The notes below the pieces were generated by a model. It was not told where the DNA came from and did not search any database. It worked only from the letters and a program-made list of their open reading frames with translations. A DNA stretch of 64,000 nt from Pseudomonas sp. MYb185 (GTDB lineage: Bacteria; Pseudomonadota; Gammaproteobacteria; Pseudomonadales; Pseudomonadaceae), in NCBI RefSeq assembly GCF_002979975.1, contig NZ_PCQD01000007.1:186001-250000 (forward strand), in the 5' to 3' direction. The position numbers were made by a program, and so were the translations under genes. Below are positions 37,211 through 46,572 of this stretch, piece after piece; the stretch's first letter is position 1, and each line of letters starts with the position of its first letter.

Positions 37211-39452
37211 ACGGGTCACCACAGTGTCATCCGGAGCGCCGATAATCGGACGCCTGGCAGTGATCGGCCTGGGTCTGATCGGCGGCTCCTTTGCCAGGGG
37301 CCTGCGCCAGTCGGGTCTATGCCGCGAAGTGGTGGGCTGCGACCCGGACCCGGCCACGCAGCAATTGGCGATCTCGCTGGGCGTCGTGGATGTGATGACC
37401 GACGACCTGGCCACGGCGGTGCAGGGCGCGGAGCTGATCCTGCTGGCGGTGCCGGTGCTGGCCATGCAAGGCGTACTCGAGCGGCTGGCAGCGCTGGACC
37501 TGGGGCAGGCGGTGATCACCGATACCGGCAGCACCAAGGGTGCCGTGGTCGAGGCGGTGCGCGCCGCGTTCGGCCATCTGCCCCCGCGTTTCGTGCCCGG
37601 TCATCCGATCGCCGGCTCCGAACGCAGTGGCGTGGAAGCCGCCGACGCCGGGCTGTTTCGCCGGCACAAGGTGATCCTTACGCCGTTGGAGGATACCGAC
37701 CAGTCAGCGTTGGCACTGGTGCGGCGCGCCTGGCAGGCGCTGGGTGCGGATGTCGAGGATATGCCGCTGGAGGATCATGACGAAGTCCTGGCGGCCACCA
37801 GCCATCTGCCGCACCTGCTGGCCTTCTCGCTGGTGGATACCCTGGCCTCGCGCAGCGAAAACCTGGAGATATTCCGCTATGCTGCCGGTGGTTTTCGAGA
37901 TTTCACCCGGATCGCCGCCAGCGATCCGGTAATGTGGCGTGATGTGTTCCTGGCCAACCGCGACGCGGTATTGCGCAGCCTGGATGCCTTCACCCGTGAT
38001 TTAAGCCGCTTGCGTGCGGCGGTCGAGGACGGTGACGCCAATACCCTGCTGGGGGTGTTCACCCGGGCCCGCTCCGCGCGCGAGCATTTCAGCAAGATAT
38101 TGGCCCGCAGGGCATATATGGAACCCATGCAGACTCAATCTATCAATTTCATCGCCAGCCCCGGGGCCAACGTACAGGGTCGTATCCGTGTTCCGGGCGA
38201 CAAATCCATTTCCCACCGCTCGATCATGCTCGGCTCCATCGCCGAAGGCGTGACCGAGGTCGAGGGTTTCCTGGAGGGCGAGGACAGTCTGGCCACCCTG
38301 CAGGCATTCCGCGACATGGGCGTGGTCATCGAAGGGCCGCAGCGCGGTCGGGTGACCATCAACGGCGTTGGCCTGCACGGCTTGCAGGCACCTCCGGGAC
38401 CGATCTATGTCGGTAACTCGGGCACCTCGATGCGCCTGCTGGCCGGCCTGCTGGCAGGACAGGATTTCACCACCGAGCTGACCGGGGATGCTTCCCTGAC
38501 CAAGCGCCCGATGGGCCGGGTAGCCAATCCGCTGGGCGAGATGGGCGCGACCATCGAGACCGGTGAGGGCGGCCGCCCGCCGCTGCGTATCCGTGGCGGG
38601 CAGAGCCAGCTCAAGGGCATGGATTACGTTATGCCGGTGGCCAGTGCCCAGGTCAAGTCCTGCCTGTTGCTGGCCGGCCTGTACGCTACCGGCAGCACCG
38701 CGGTGACCGAGCCGGCGCCGACCCGTGACCATACCGAGCGCATGCTCAAGGGCTTCGGTTATCCGGTCAAGGTGGAAGGCGCCAGGGTCACCATCGAGCC
38801 GGGCCACAAGCTGACCGGCTGCAAGATCGATGTGCCGGCGGACATCTCCTCGGCGGCCTTCTTCATGGTCGCTGCCAGCATTGGCGAAGGCTCCGATCTG
38901 ATCCTCGAGCATGTCGGCATCAACCCCACCCGCATCGGTGTGATCAACATCCTGCGGGCCATGGGCGGTGATATCACCCTGAGCAACGAGCGTGAAGTGG
39001 GTGGCGAGCCGGTGGCCGATATCCGCGTGCGTTATGCACCGCTCAAAGGCATCGAGATTCCCCTGGACCAGGTGCCGCTGGCGATCGACGAGTTCCCGGC
39101 CCTGTTCATCGCCGCGGCCTGTGCCGAAGGGCGCACCGTGTTGCGCGGCGCCGAAGAGCTGCGGGTCAAGGAGTCCGACCGCATCCAGGTCATGGCCGAT
39201 GGGTTGCAGACCCTGGGCATCAAGGCCGAGCCGACCCCCGACGGTGTCATCATCGAGGGCGGTGAGATGGGCGGCGGCACCATCGACAGCCACATGGATC
39301 ACCGCATTGCCATGTCCTTTGCCATTGCCTCGCTGCGCGCCACCGGCGAGATCCGCATCACCGATTGCATCCATGTCGGCACCTCGTTCCCCGGGTTCAT
39401 CGACCTGGCGAAGTCGGTGGGTATCGTGATCCGCCAGGAGGATAACGCGTGA
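37203..39452 (+). CDS. tyrA-aroA: Fused prephenate dehydrogenase and class II EPSP synthase
   Basis: A 749-residue fusion. Residues 1 to about 300 are a TyrA dehydrogenase with NAD motif [10 protein letters not shown] (20-29) and [11 protein letters not shown]. From an internal Met near 306 follows EPSP synthase: PGDKSISHR (Gly332-Asp-Lys334), SAQVK (481-485), RDHTE (508-512) and NPTR (574-577), the four motifs that define glyphosate-tolerant class II enzymes. It makes hydroxyphenylpyruvate for tyrosine and EPSP for chorismate. The start is GTG at 37203, overlapping hisC; its stop overlaps the cmk start. The fusion is known in pseudomonads. Confidence 0.95.
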   Translation: MSRRVTTVSSGAPIIGRLAVIGLGLIGGSFARGLRQSGLCREVVGCDPDPATQQLAISLGVVDVMTDDLATAVQGAELILLAVPVLAMQGVLERLAALDLGQAVITDTGSTKGAVVEAVRAAFGHLPPRFVPGHPIAGSERSGVEAADAGLFRRHKVILTPLEDTDQSALALVRRAWQALGADVEDMPLEDHDEVLAATSHLPHLLAFSLVDTLASRSENLEIFRYAAGGFRDFTRIAASDPVMWRDVFLANRDAVLRSLDAFTRDLSRLRAAVEDGDANTLLGVFTRARSAREHFSKILARRAYMEPMQTQSINFIASPGANVQGRIRVPGDKSISHRSIMLGSIAEGVTEVEGFLEGEDSLATLQAFRDMGVVIEGPQRGRVTINGVGLHGLQAPPGPIYVGNSGTSMRLLAGLLAGQDFTTELTGDASLTKRPMGRVANPLGEMGATIETGEGGRPPLRIRGGQSQLKGMDYVMPVASAQVKSCLLLAGLYATGSTAVTEPAPTRDHTERMLKGFGYPVKVEGARVTIEPGHKLTGCKIDVPADISSAAFFMVAASIGEGSDLILEHVGINPTRIGVINILRAMGGDITLSNEREVGGEPVADIRVRYAPLKGIEIPLDQVPLAIDEFPALFIAAACAEGRTVLRGAEELRVKESDRIQVMADGLQTLGIKAEPTPDGVIIEGGEMGGGTIDSHMDHRIAMSFAIASLRATGEIRITDCIHVGTSFPGFIDLAKSVGIVIRQEDNA

Positions 39453-40141
39453 GCGAGCAAGCGGTACCAGTCATCACCATCGACGGGCCCGGCGGCTCCG
39501 GCAAGGGCACCCTGGCGGGCATGCTGGCCGCGCGGCTGGGTTGGCACCTGCTGGATTCCGGTGCGCTGTACCGGTTGCTGGCCTTCGCCGCGCGCAACCA
39601 TGGCGCCGATTTGACCAATGAGGAAATCCTCACCAGTCTGGCTGCGCACCTGGATGTGCAGTTCATCGTCGGCGAGGACGGCGACGAGCAGCGCATCATC
39701 CTCGAGGGCGAGGACGTCACCCGCGGCATCCGCACCGAGGCAACCGGTGCCGGCGCCTCCCAGGTGGCGGCGTTGCCTGCCGTTCGTCAGGCGCTGCTGG
39801 CGCGTCAGCAGGCGTTCCGCGAAGCCCCGGGCCTGGTGGCTGATGGCCGCGATATGGGCACCGTGGTATTTCCCGACGCCGAGCTGAAGATATTTCTCAC
39901 CGCGAGTCCGGAAATCCGCGCCGAACGGCGCTACCGGCAGTTGCTCGAAAAGGGCGAAACTGCTAGTCTTGCGGGTCTTCTCGATGAGATTACTGCCAGG
40001 GACGAAAGGGATATGAACCGCAGCATCGCGCCATTACGGCCGGCTGAGGATGCCATCCTGATCGATTCCTCGCACATGAGCATCGAAAATGTACTTGAAA
40101 CAGTGCAGACGGAAGCGCGCAAGCGCAACCTGCTGGGCTGA
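39449..40141 (+). CDS. cmk: Cytidylate kinase
   Basis: A 230-residue CMP/dCMP kinase with P-loop [10 protein letters not shown] (residues about 12-21) and the [22 protein letters not shown] segment. The start is GTG at 39449, overlapping the preceding stop codon in a GTGA junction. It precedes rpsA, the same pairing as in most proteobacteria. Confidence 0.97.
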   Translation: MSEQAVPVITIDGPGGSGKGTLAGMLAARLGWHLLDSGALYRLLAFAARNHGADLTNEEILTSLAAHLDVQFIVGEDGDEQRIILEGEDVTRGIRTEATGAGASQVAALPAVRQALLARQQAFREAPGLVADGRDMGTVVFPDAELKIFLTASPEIRAERRYRQLLEKGETASLAGLLDEITARDERDMNRSIAPLRPAEDAILIDSSHMSIENVLETVQTEARKRNLLG

Positions 40142-40190
40142 TCAGGCGAGTCCTTTACCGGGTAACCAGCACCACCGGCAAAGGTGTAAA

Positions 40191-40196
40191 TATAAT
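40191..40196 (+). promoter_or_regulatory. Candidate -10 element of rpsA promoter
   Basis: TATAAT occurs 101 bases upstream of the rpsA start in the cmk-rpsA gap of 155 bases. No convincing -35 is spaced with it. An independent rpsA promoter is known in other proteobacteria, so position supports the call. Confidence 0.4.
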
Positions 40197-40296
40197 CAAC
40201 CCACGCAAGCTGGTGGCGTGGCGGGCAAGTCGGCTGCAAGGCCCGCGTTGAGCGGCCGTGCGGTTACTGCCTTATTAAACTTTTACAGGAATCCAA

Positions 40297-41979
40297 ATGA
40301 GCGAAAGCTTTGCCGAACTTTTTGAAGAAAGCCTGAAAACCCTTGATATGGAGCCAGGCTCCATCATCACCGGTATCGTTGTGGACATCGACTCTGACTG
40401 GGTCACCGTTCACGCCGGCCTGAAATCCGAGGGTGTCATTCCGCGCGAGCAGTTCCTGAACGATCAGGGCGAACTGACCATCAGCGTGGGTGATGAGGTG
40501 CACGTTGCACTGGACGCCGTCGAGGACGGTTTCGGTGAAACCAAACTGTCCCGTGAGAAGGCCAAACGTGCCGAATCCTGGAAAGTCCTCGAAGCAGCTT
40601 TCGCCGCAGAAGAAATCGTCAAGGGTGTCATCAACGGCAAGGTCAAGGGTGGCTTTACCGTCGACGTCAACACCATCCGCGCGTTCCTGCCGGGTTCCCT
40701 GGTCGATGTCCGCCCGGTTCGCGACACCGCGCACCTGGAAGGCAAGGAACTGGAATTCAAGGTCATCAAGCTCGACCAGAAGCGCAACAACGTTGTCGTT
40801 TCCCGCCGTGCCGTACTCGAAGCCGAGAACAGCGCCGAGCGCGAAGCCCTGCTGGAAACCCTGCAGGAAGGCCAGGTTGTCAAAGGTATCGTCAAGAACC
40901 TCACCGACTACGGCGCGTTCGTTGACCTGGGCGGCGTAGACGGCCTGCTGCACATCACCGACATGGCCTGGAAGCGCATCAAGCATCCGTCCGAGATCGT
41001 CAACGTTGGCGACGAGATCGACGTCAAGGTGCTGAAGTTCGACCGCGAGCGCAACCGCGTTTCCCTGGGTCTGAAGCAACTGGGCGAAGATCCATGGGTC
41101 GCCATCACCGGTCGCTACCCGGAAGGCACTCGTGTCAACGCCAAGGTCACCAACCTCACCGACTACGGCTGCTTCGCCGAGCTGGAAGAGGGTGTCGAAG
41201 GCCTGGTTCACGTTTCCGAAATGGACTGGACCAACAAGAACATCCATCCTTCCAAGGTCGTTCAGGTTGGCGACGAAGTGGAAGTCATGGTTCTGGACAT
41301 CGACGAAGACCGTCGTCGTATCTCCCTGGGCATCAAGCAGTGCAAGATGAACCCGTGGGAAGAGTTCTCCAGCAAGTTCAACAAGGGCGACAAGATCTCC
41401 GGCTCCATCAAGTCGATCACCGATTTCGGTATCTTCATCGGCCTGGACGGCGGCATCGACGGTCTGGTTCACCTGTCGGACATCTCCTGGAACGAAGTCG
41501 GCGAAGAAGCCGTACGTCGCTTCAAGAAGGGCGACGAGCTGGAAACCGTCATCCTGTCCGTTGATCCCGAGCGTGAGCGCATCTCCCTGGGTATCAAGCA
41601 GTTGGAAGACGATCCGTTCTCCAACTTCGTGTCCCTGAACGAGAAAGGCACCATCGTTACCGGTACCGTCAAGGAAGTTGACGCCAAGGGCGCGGTAATC
41701 ACCCTGGGTGACGACATCGAAGGCACACTGAAAGCCTCCGAAATCAGCCGTGACCGCGTTGAAGACGCGCGCAACGTGCTGAACGTCGGTGACGAAGTCG
41801 AAGCCAAGATCATCAGCGTTGACCGCAAGAGCCGCGTCATCAGCCTGTCGATCAAGGCCAAGGACGTTGAAGACGAGAAAGAAGCCATCCAGGACCTGCG
41901 CAAGCAGGAAATGCTGGCCGCCGGTCCGACCACCATTGGTGATCTGATCAAGCAGCAGATGGAAAACAAAGGCAACTGA
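40297..41979 (+). CDS. rpsA: 30S ribosomal protein S1
   Basis: A 560-residue protein with six S1 RNA-binding repeats, each ending in an LSxxxAK or ISLGIKQ type strand (for example [36 protein letters not shown]). It unfolds and anchors mRNA on the ribosome. Codon use is visibly biased to the highly expressed set (many CTG, GAA, GTT, CGT). Ends 20 bases before a strong terminator. Confidence 0.98.
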   Translation: MSESFAELFEESLKTLDMEPGSIITGIVVDIDSDWVTVHAGLKSEGVIPREQFLNDQGELTISVGDEVHVALDAVEDGFGETKLSREKAKRAESWKVLEAAFAAEEIVKGVINGKVKGGFTVDVNTIRAFLPGSLVDVRPVRDTAHLEGKELEFKVIKLDQKRNNVVVSRRAVLEAENSAEREALLETLQEGQVVKGIVKNLTDYGAFVDLGGVDGLLHITDMAWKRIKHPSEIVNVGDEIDVKVLKFDRERNRVSLGLKQLGEDPWVAITGRYPEGTRVNAKVTNLTDYGCFAELEEGVEGLVHVSEMDWTNKNIHPSKVVQVGDEVEVMVLDIDEDRRRISLGIKQCKMNPWEEFSSKFNKGDKISGSIKSITDFGIFIGLDGGIDGLVHLSDISWNEVGEEAVRRFKKGDELETVILSVDPERERISLGIKQLEDDPFSNFVSLNEKGTIVTGTVKEVDAKGAVITLGDDIEGTLKASEISRDRVEDARNVLNVGDEVEAKIISVDRKSRVISLSIKAKDVEDEKEAIQDLRKQEMLAAGPTTIGDLIKQQMENKGN

Positions 41980-41999
41980 TAGTGCCGGCGTGATCCAAC

Positions 42000-42029
42000 A
42001 AAAAAGGGCGACTTCGGTCGCCCTTTTTT
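42000..42029 (+). terminator. Intrinsic terminator of rpsA
   Basis: Stem GGGCGAC-TTCG-GTCGCCC (42006-42023) with a UUCG tetraloop, preceded by six A and followed by six T. The A/T runs make it potentially bidirectional. It closes the gyrA-to-rpsA transcription series and separates it from the inserted RAYT region. Confidence 0.95.
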
Positions 42030-42141
42030 ATTGTCCGGCCCCCACGCCCGACCGGTCGAGCACCTCGGGCCGCGATCGGATTCGACGATGGGGTTCAGCC
42101 AGTTGGCAGACTGTTGCAGTCCGGCGTGTTTTGTGTGTCGG

Positions 42142-42223
42142 GTTGTCGAGCGCCGCTCGACGACGGGGTTCCGCCGGCTGGCAGAGTGGTACGAGTCCGG
42201 CCGGCGTAGCGCAGGTGCGCTAC
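42142..42223. repeat. Upstream REP pair of the RAYT: hairpin B then hairpin A
   Basis: Hairpin B, GTTGTCGAGCG-C-CGCTCGACGAC, lies at 42142-42164, and hairpin A, GTAGCGC-AGGT-GCGCTAC followed by ACACCCC, at 42206-42223. They are the same two modules as in the 9.8-kb array, in the same orientation. They end about 125 bases before the transposase start. The remaining bases from 42030 to 42346 show no gene. Confidence 0.9.
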
Positions 42224-42346
42224 ACCCCATGTGTGGAGCGCTATAGATAGCATGGGAGAAAATGCCGAACTGTGGCTCAGGTCGCGGTCTGTGATTTTGA
42301 GTGCCTGTAGAGTAGTCAGCCATTGCATGGATAGGGAATGGAAAAC

Positions 42347-42964
42347 ATGTCACGGAGTGACAATCCGCGTCCTGACTGGAAAGGCTGGTACTACTCTGGA
42401 TCTGCCCCGCATTGGGATGTACCTGAAGCTTATCAATTAATCACTTTCCGGCTAGCCGACTCTCTACCCCAATCCCTGCTAAGGCAACTGCTCAGGGAGG
42501 CTCGATCGATGCCTGCTATCAAACAGGACAGCTTCAGGCGGCGCTCCATCGAGGGTTGGCTGGACGCCGGATTGGGTTGCTGTGCGCTCGCTCATCCTGA
42601 TCTGGCTGCGGCGGTACGGGATGCTCTTCTCCATCATCACGATCGTCGCTACAGACTTATCGCATGGTGCATCATGCCGAACCATGTGCATGTGCTGATC
42701 GAGCCGCGTTATTCATTGCCACGCATAGTCCAGACCTGGAAGTCCATGACCACACGATGGATGCTGTTGCATAACGACAGGTTGGGGCTGGGCATGCCTG
42801 GACGCACGCTGTGGATGCGGGACTACTGGGATCGCCTCGTACGGGATGAGCAGCATTTCAAAACCGCTGTTCATTACATTCATCAGAACCCGGTCAAGGC
42901 TGGGCTGTGCGCCTCCGCAGAGCAATGGCCCTGGTCAAGCGCCAATCCTGGGGTAGCGGAGTAG
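42347..42964 (+). CDS. rayT: REP-associated tyrosine transposase (RAYT, TnpA-REP)
   Basis: A 205-residue Y1-transposase-like HUH endonuclease. The His-hydrophobic-His metal motif is NHVHVL (His113, His115), preceded by YRLIAWCIMP, and the nucleophile Tyr160 lies in RDYWDRLVRDEQHF, followed by AVHYIHQNPVKAGL. Such single-copy domesticated transposases cut and move REP hairpins that carry a GTAG-type foot. Here hairpin-A repeats beginning GTAG lie on both sides. The start at 42347 is preferred because AGGGA and GGAAAA lie suitably upstream; ATG 42338 is too close to the site. The gene sits between rpsA and ihfB, which are adjacent in other pseudomonads. Confidence 0.93.
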   Translation: MSRSDNPRPDWKGWYYSGSAPHWDVPEAYQLITFRLADSLPQSLLRQLLREARSMPAIKQDSFRRRSIEGWLDAGLGCCALAHPDLAAAVRDALLHHHDRRYRLIAWCIMPNHVHVLIEPRYSLPRIVQTWKSMTTRWMLLHNDRLGLGMPGRTLWMRDYWDRLVRDEQHFKTAVHYIHQNPVKAGLCASAEQWPWSSANPGVAE

Positions 42965-42984
42965 GGCTGGGCGTCAGCCAAGGC

Positions 42985-43425
42985 GTAGCGCAGGCGCGCT
43001 ACACCCCACGAGCAGGTCGGGTTCAAGGTTGGAGCGGCTGGCAGGCTGTAGGGTGTGGGTTGTCGAGCGCGGGCTCGACGACGGGGTTCAATTGGCAAGG
43101 TGCGTGGTCTGGCAGGCGTAGCGCGGGCGCGCTACACCCCAATGCGGGGTGCGACACCCAATACAGCGCCCGCCACAACGGGTTGTCGCGCGCCTGCGCG
43201 ACGACAGCGGGCGACCCGCAACACCAGCGTTTCCGGCCAATCTCCCAAGGCGTAGCGCAGGCGCGCTACTCCCCAATGCGGGGCACGCTACACCCCAATA
43301 CGGGGCGCGACACCCAATACAGCGCCCGCTACAACGGGTTGTCGCGCACCTGCGCGACGACAGCGGGCGACCCGCAACACCGGCGTTTCCGGCCAATCTC
43401 CCAAGGCGTAGCGCAGGCGCGCTAC
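42985..43425. repeat. Downstream REP cluster of the RAYT: alternating hairpins A and B
   Basis: Hairpin A copies are at 42985-43002, 43118-43135 (loop GGGC), 43252-43269 and 43408-43425; a truncated arm is near 43285. Hairpin B copies are at 43059-43082 (GTCGAGC/GCTCGAC) and, as the variant GTCGCGC/GCGCGAC, at 43182-43205 and 43338-43361. Order is A-B-A-B'-A-B'-A, all on one strand. The stretch has no believable gene; frames across it are repeat-driven. Confidence 0.92.
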
Positions 43426-43430
43426 ACCCC
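43131..43430. repeat. 156-bp tandem duplication inside the REP cluster
   Basis: Bases 43131-43286 and 43287-43430 are near-identical (second copy ends shortened). Both carry GCTACACCCCAAT, GACACCCAATACAGCGCCCG, a B' hairpin, the word TTTCCGGCCAATCTCCC and an A hairpin. Few differences are seen, so the duplication is recent. It shows that this repeat family expands by tandem duplication here as in the 9.8-kb array, but with a different unit. Confidence 0.88.
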
Positions 43431-43623
43431 ATGACGCCCCATGGCATCCCGTGAGCGCTGTGGTCTGTTATTGGTGCGTGCGCTACTCCGTGGCTGAAGA
43501 TCCGTGATGCATGGGTGGGGCCGCGCTGGTGCTGCGCATTGCATATCAGGCTGTTCAAATTCCGTCAAGCATGGTAAAACAAATCAAAACGGATCCTAGT
43601 CGCTTGAATAAAAAGGGAAAATC
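43431..43623 (+). other. ihfB leader
   Basis: No gene is visible. The last 80 bases turn AT-rich (around GGTAAAACAAATCAAAAC and GAATAAAAAGGG), consistent with an ihfB promoter. I could not pick a -35/-10 pair with confidence. Confidence 0.4.
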
Positions 43624-43917
43624 ATGACCAAGTCTGAGTTGATCGAACGCATAGTCGAGCAACAGGGCCAGTTATCAGCCAAGGATGTCGAACTGGCCAT
43701 CAAGGCCATGCTGGAACATATGTCGATGGCGCTTGCCACGGGGGAGCGTATCGAGATACGTGGTTTCGGCAGCTTTTCATTGCATTACCGGGCGCCGCGA
43801 ATCGGCCGTAATCCCAAGACCGGCGATTCGGTCGCGCTGGAAGGCAAGTACGTGCCGCATTTCAAGCCCGGCAAGGAGTTACGGGACAGGGTCAACGACT
43901 CGCTGGAAACCACCTGA
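43624..43917 (+). CDS. ihfB: Integration host factor subunit beta
   Basis: A 97-residue DNA-bending protein of the HU/IHF family. [10 protein letters not shown] at the N-terminus, [22 protein letters not shown] (the DNA-intercalating arm with Pro) and [15 protein letters not shown] are diagnostic of IhfB. AGGGA precedes the ATG. Normally directly after rpsA; here 1.6 kb of RAYT/REP sequence intervenes. Confidence 0.97.
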   Translation: MTKSELIERIVEQQGQLSAKDVELAIKAMLEHMSMALATGERIEIRGFGSFSLHYRAPRIGRNPKTGDSVALEGKYVPHFKPGKELRDRVNDSLETT

Positions 43918-43984
43918 CTCGGTATAACTGGGCGCCAGGCTGCGCTATACTGCCCACCTGCTTAACGGATGGGAGTGGTGTGGC

Positions 43985-44284
43985 ATGCAATGGCTGAAAC
44001 GCGCGGTGCTGATCATCGTTCTATTACTGGTGGCACTGGCGACCATGGATTTCATGCTGGAGAACCAGCAGAACATCGCCTTGCAGTTTCTTGAAATATC
44101 CTCGCCCGAACTCCCTGTTTCCCTGTTCGTCGTCATCGCTTTCATTCTCGGTAGTCTGCTGGGTATCTTGATCGGCTGGCTGATCACCACCCGCCTGCGC
44201 CTGCGCCTGATGGTGCAGACCAATGAACTGAACCGCTATCGCAAGGAAGTTGACAAGCTGCGCACCCAGGCTGTCAAAGGCTGA
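43985..44284 (+). CDS. lapA: LapA-domain inner-membrane protein (DUF1049)
   Basis: A 99-residue protein with two membrane helices (about residues 6-24 and 42-65) and a cytoplasmic coiled-coil tail (TNELNRYRKEVDKLRTQ). It works with LapB in control of LPS synthesis. GGGAG precedes the ATG; TATACT at 43946-43951 may be a -10 element. Six bases before lapB. Confidence 0.93.
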   Translation: MQWLKRAVLIIVLLLVALATMDFMLENQQNIALQFLEISSPELPVSLFVVIAFILGSLLGILIGWLITTRLRLRLMVQTNELNRYRKEVDKLRTQAVKG

Positions 44285-44289
44285 TTGCC

Positions 44290-45495
44290 ATGCAGGAACT
44301 GCTGTTCCTCGGGCTGTTCGTGGGGGCGCTTGGGATCGGTTGGTTTCTCGGGCGTCGCGAGGCGATCAAGGTTGGCGTGATGCTGGCTCCCCATGGCAGT
44401 GCCATCGACAAGCAATACTTCATCGGGCTCAACTACCTGCTCAACGAGCAGCCGGACGAGGCCATCGAAACCTTCATCCGTGCCCTGGAAGTCAACCCCG
44501 AGACCGTGGAAACCCACATCGCCATCGGCAAGCTGTTCTGCCAGCGAGGGGATGTGGAGCGGGCGATCAAGGTGCACCAGAACCTGCTGGCCCGGCCCAA
44601 CCTCACTGCGCTGCAGGCGGATCGGGTGCAGTTCGAGCTGGCGCGGGACTATCTGGCGGTGGGACTGCACCACCGGGCCGAGCGCTTGCTCGATGAGCTG
44701 GTGGAGTCGGACTCGAGCCTGCGCGCCGAGGCGCTGGCCGATCTGGTGCGCATCCACGAACGCGAGCGCGACTGGCAGCGGGCGGTGGAGGTCGGCCGGC
44801 GGCTGGTCAGGGAGCGCGATGCCTTTGCCGTGACCCTGGCGCATTATCATTGCGAGCTGGCCCGTGAGGCGCTGGCACGCAAGGAACAGCAACAGGCCAG
44901 GCGCCACCTGTTCGATGCGCTTGGCACCCAGCGGGAGAATGTCCGGGCCATGCTGATGCTGGCCGAACTGGAGTCTGCCCTGGGCCGCGAGCGGGAAGTA
45001 CTCAAGTGGCTGCGTCGGCTGGCGGCCCATGATCCGGACTTCGTGCCCCAGGCCTTGCTCTTGTTGCACCGGCTGGCCGATGGCGGGTCGCTGGATTTGC
45101 TGGCATATCTGGACGACGTACTGGAAAATAACCAGCCGCCGATGGTGGCGACGGTGCTGGCCCGGGCTGATGAGCTGAACAAGCGCAACGGCCTCAGTGC
45201 GGCGAGCAATTACGTGCTGGTCCACCTGCAGCAGCAGCCATCGCTGAGTGGATTGCTGTACCTGATCGACCTGCACAAGGACAGCGTCGAACCGCGTGGT
45301 CATGCCAACCTCATGATCCTGCGCGGGATTGTCGAGGCATTGTTGATCGACAAGCACAAGTATCGTTGCCAGGTCTGCGGCTTCTCCGGCAAGCAGCTGC
45401 ACTGGCAATGTCCGACCTGCCATGGCTGGTCGACGATACGACCTTTGAAAGGGCGGGAGCTGGCCATGGCCAGCCCGTCGCTGCGACCCATTTGA
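44290..45495 (+). CDS. lapB: LPS assembly protein LapB (YciM)
   Basis: A 401-residue protein with an N-terminal membrane helix ([18 protein letters not shown]), about nine TPR repeats (residues 35-350) and a C-terminal rubredoxin-like zinc site (CQVCG...CPTC). In enterobacteria it delivers LpxC to FtsH and so limits LPS synthesis. It is co-transcribed with lapA and followed by pyrF. Confidence 0.95.
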   Translation: MQELLFLGLFVGALGIGWFLGRREAIKVGVMLAPHGSAIDKQYFIGLNYLLNEQPDEAIETFIRALEVNPETVETHIAIGKLFCQRGDVERAIKVHQNLLARPNLTALQADRVQFELARDYLAVGLHHRAERLLDELVESDSSLRAEALADLVRIHERERDWQRAVEVGRRLVRERDAFAVTLAHYHCELAREALARKEQQQARRHLFDALGTQRENVRAMLMLAELESALGREREVLKWLRRLAAHDPDFVPQALLLLHRLADGGSLDLLAYLDDVLENNQPPMVATVLARADELNKRNGLSAASNYVLVHLQQQPSLSGLLYLIDLHKDSVEPRGHANLMILRGIVEALLIDKHKYRCQVCGFSGKQLHWQCPTCHGWSTIRPLKGRELAMASPSLRPI

Positions 45496-45509
45496 TACAG
45501 GAAAGAGAA

Positions 45510-46211
45510 ATGCCCTGCCAAACCCCGATAGTTGTTGCTCTGGATTTCCCTGACATGGCTCTGGCGCTGGCCATGGCCGATCGGCTGGACCCGGCGCAGT
45601 GCCGTGTCAAGGTCGGCAAGGAGCTGTTCACCGCGACCGGCCCGGCTGTGGTGGAAGCCCTCCAGGGCAAGGGTTTCGAGGTCTTTCTGGATCTCAAGTT
45701 CCATGACATCCCCAACACCGCGGCGCATGCCGTGCGGGCTGCCGCCGAACTCGGGGTATGGATGGTCAACGTGCATGCCAGCGGTGGCCGGCGCATGATG
45801 GAAGCCTGCCGCGAGATACTGGATCGTCGTGCCGGTGCGCGCCCGCTGCTGACCGCGGTCACCGTGCTGACCAGCCTGGAGCAGGAGGACCTGCAGGAGA
45901 TCGGTATCGATATCGAACCGATGGTGCAGGTGCAGCGTCTGGCCCGTCTGACCCAGGATTGCGGGCTGGATGGGGTGGTGTGTTCGGCCCGGGAAGCCAA
46001 GGCACTGCGTGGCGCCCTGGGCGATGAGTTCCAACTGGTGACGCCGGGCATCCGCCCGGAGGACGCCAGTGCCGATGATCAGAGGCGCATCGTTACCCCG
46101 CGCCAGGCGATGGATAATGGCAGCAGCTATCTGGTGGTGGGCCGGCCGATCACCGCTGCTGCCGATCCGGCGCAGGCATTGGCCGGTATTCTCGACAGCC
46201 TTCAGGCTTGA
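45510..46211 (+). CDS. pyrF: Orotidine 5'-phosphate decarboxylase
   Basis: A 233-residue TIM barrel for the last step of UMP synthesis. The Lys-Asp-Lys-Asp tetrad is seen in VKVGKELF and [12 protein letters not shown], and [10 protein letters not shown] is the phosphate-binding segment. The start at 45510 follows AGGAAAGAG; the earlier in-frame start lies inside lapB. Confidence 0.97.
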   Translation: MPCQTPIVVALDFPDMALALAMADRLDPAQCRVKVGKELFTATGPAVVEALQGKGFEVFLDLKFHDIPNTAAHAVRAAAELGVWMVNVHASGGRRMMEACREILDRRAGARPLLTAVTVLTSLEQEDLQEIGIDIEPMVQVQRLARLTQDCGLDGVVCSAREAKALRGALGDEFQLVTPGIRPEDASADDQRRIVTPRQAMDNGSSYLVVGRPITAAADPAQALAGILDSLQA

Positions 46212-46214
46212 GCG

Positions 46215-46571
46215 TCAGGACTCGGGGCGAGTCCACAGCCATAGTGCCACGCAGGGCAGGAACAGACTGAGAAAGCCGCGCAGCAGCATCGGTGCCGGCA
46301 GCAGCCAGATCATCAGGATGCTGCTGGCCATCAGTGCGCTGGCCAGCCATTTGGCCCGCCGTGGCACCGCGCGGTGCTGGCGCCAATCACGAATCATCGG
46401 ACCATAGTGCGGGTGCCGGAGCAGGCGCTGCTCCAGCTCGGGCCAGCCGCGCGCCCCGGCCCAGGCAGCCAGTAGCAGAAAGGGCGTGGTCGGCAATCCG
46501 GGCAGCAGCACCCCCAGTGCGCCAAGGGCCACGGCGACCGACGCGATGCTGCGCCATACCCATTTCATCAT
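46215..46571 (-). CDS. DUF454 (YbaN) family inner-membrane protein
   Basis: A 118-residue protein starting MMKWVWRSIASVAVALGALGVLLPGLPTTPF, the conserved LGVLLPGLPTTPF being the DUF454 signature, followed by an LLLAAWAGARGW helix, a HPHYGPMIRDWR cytoplasmic segment and two more helices. Function is unknown. The start directly follows the stop of the Dnr-type regulator gene, so translation is probably coupled; this suggests anaerobic or NO-linked expression. It is convergent with pyrF. Confidence 0.82.
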   Translation of the reverse strand: MMKWVWRSIASVAVALGALGVLLPGLPTTPFLLLAAWAGARGWPELEQRLLRHPHYGPMIRDWRQHRAVPRRAKWLASALMASSILMIWLLPAPMLLRGFLSLFLPCVALWLWTRPES

Positions 46572-46572
46572 C

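Noticed and set aside
38001-39374. Long antisense frames such as those opposite tyrA-aroA, trpS (21937-23352), the YhaN-like gene (51013-52383) and aliA (55310-56524)
   Set aside because: They are shadows of high-GC coding regions with no conserved motifs, no ribosome sites, and His/Gln/Arg-rich compositions typical of antisense translation.
42907-43558. Open frames over the REP cluster downstream of the RAYT
   Set aside because: Translated products consist of repeat words (RRSAGALHP, VAQARYTP) in several frames and have no domain.
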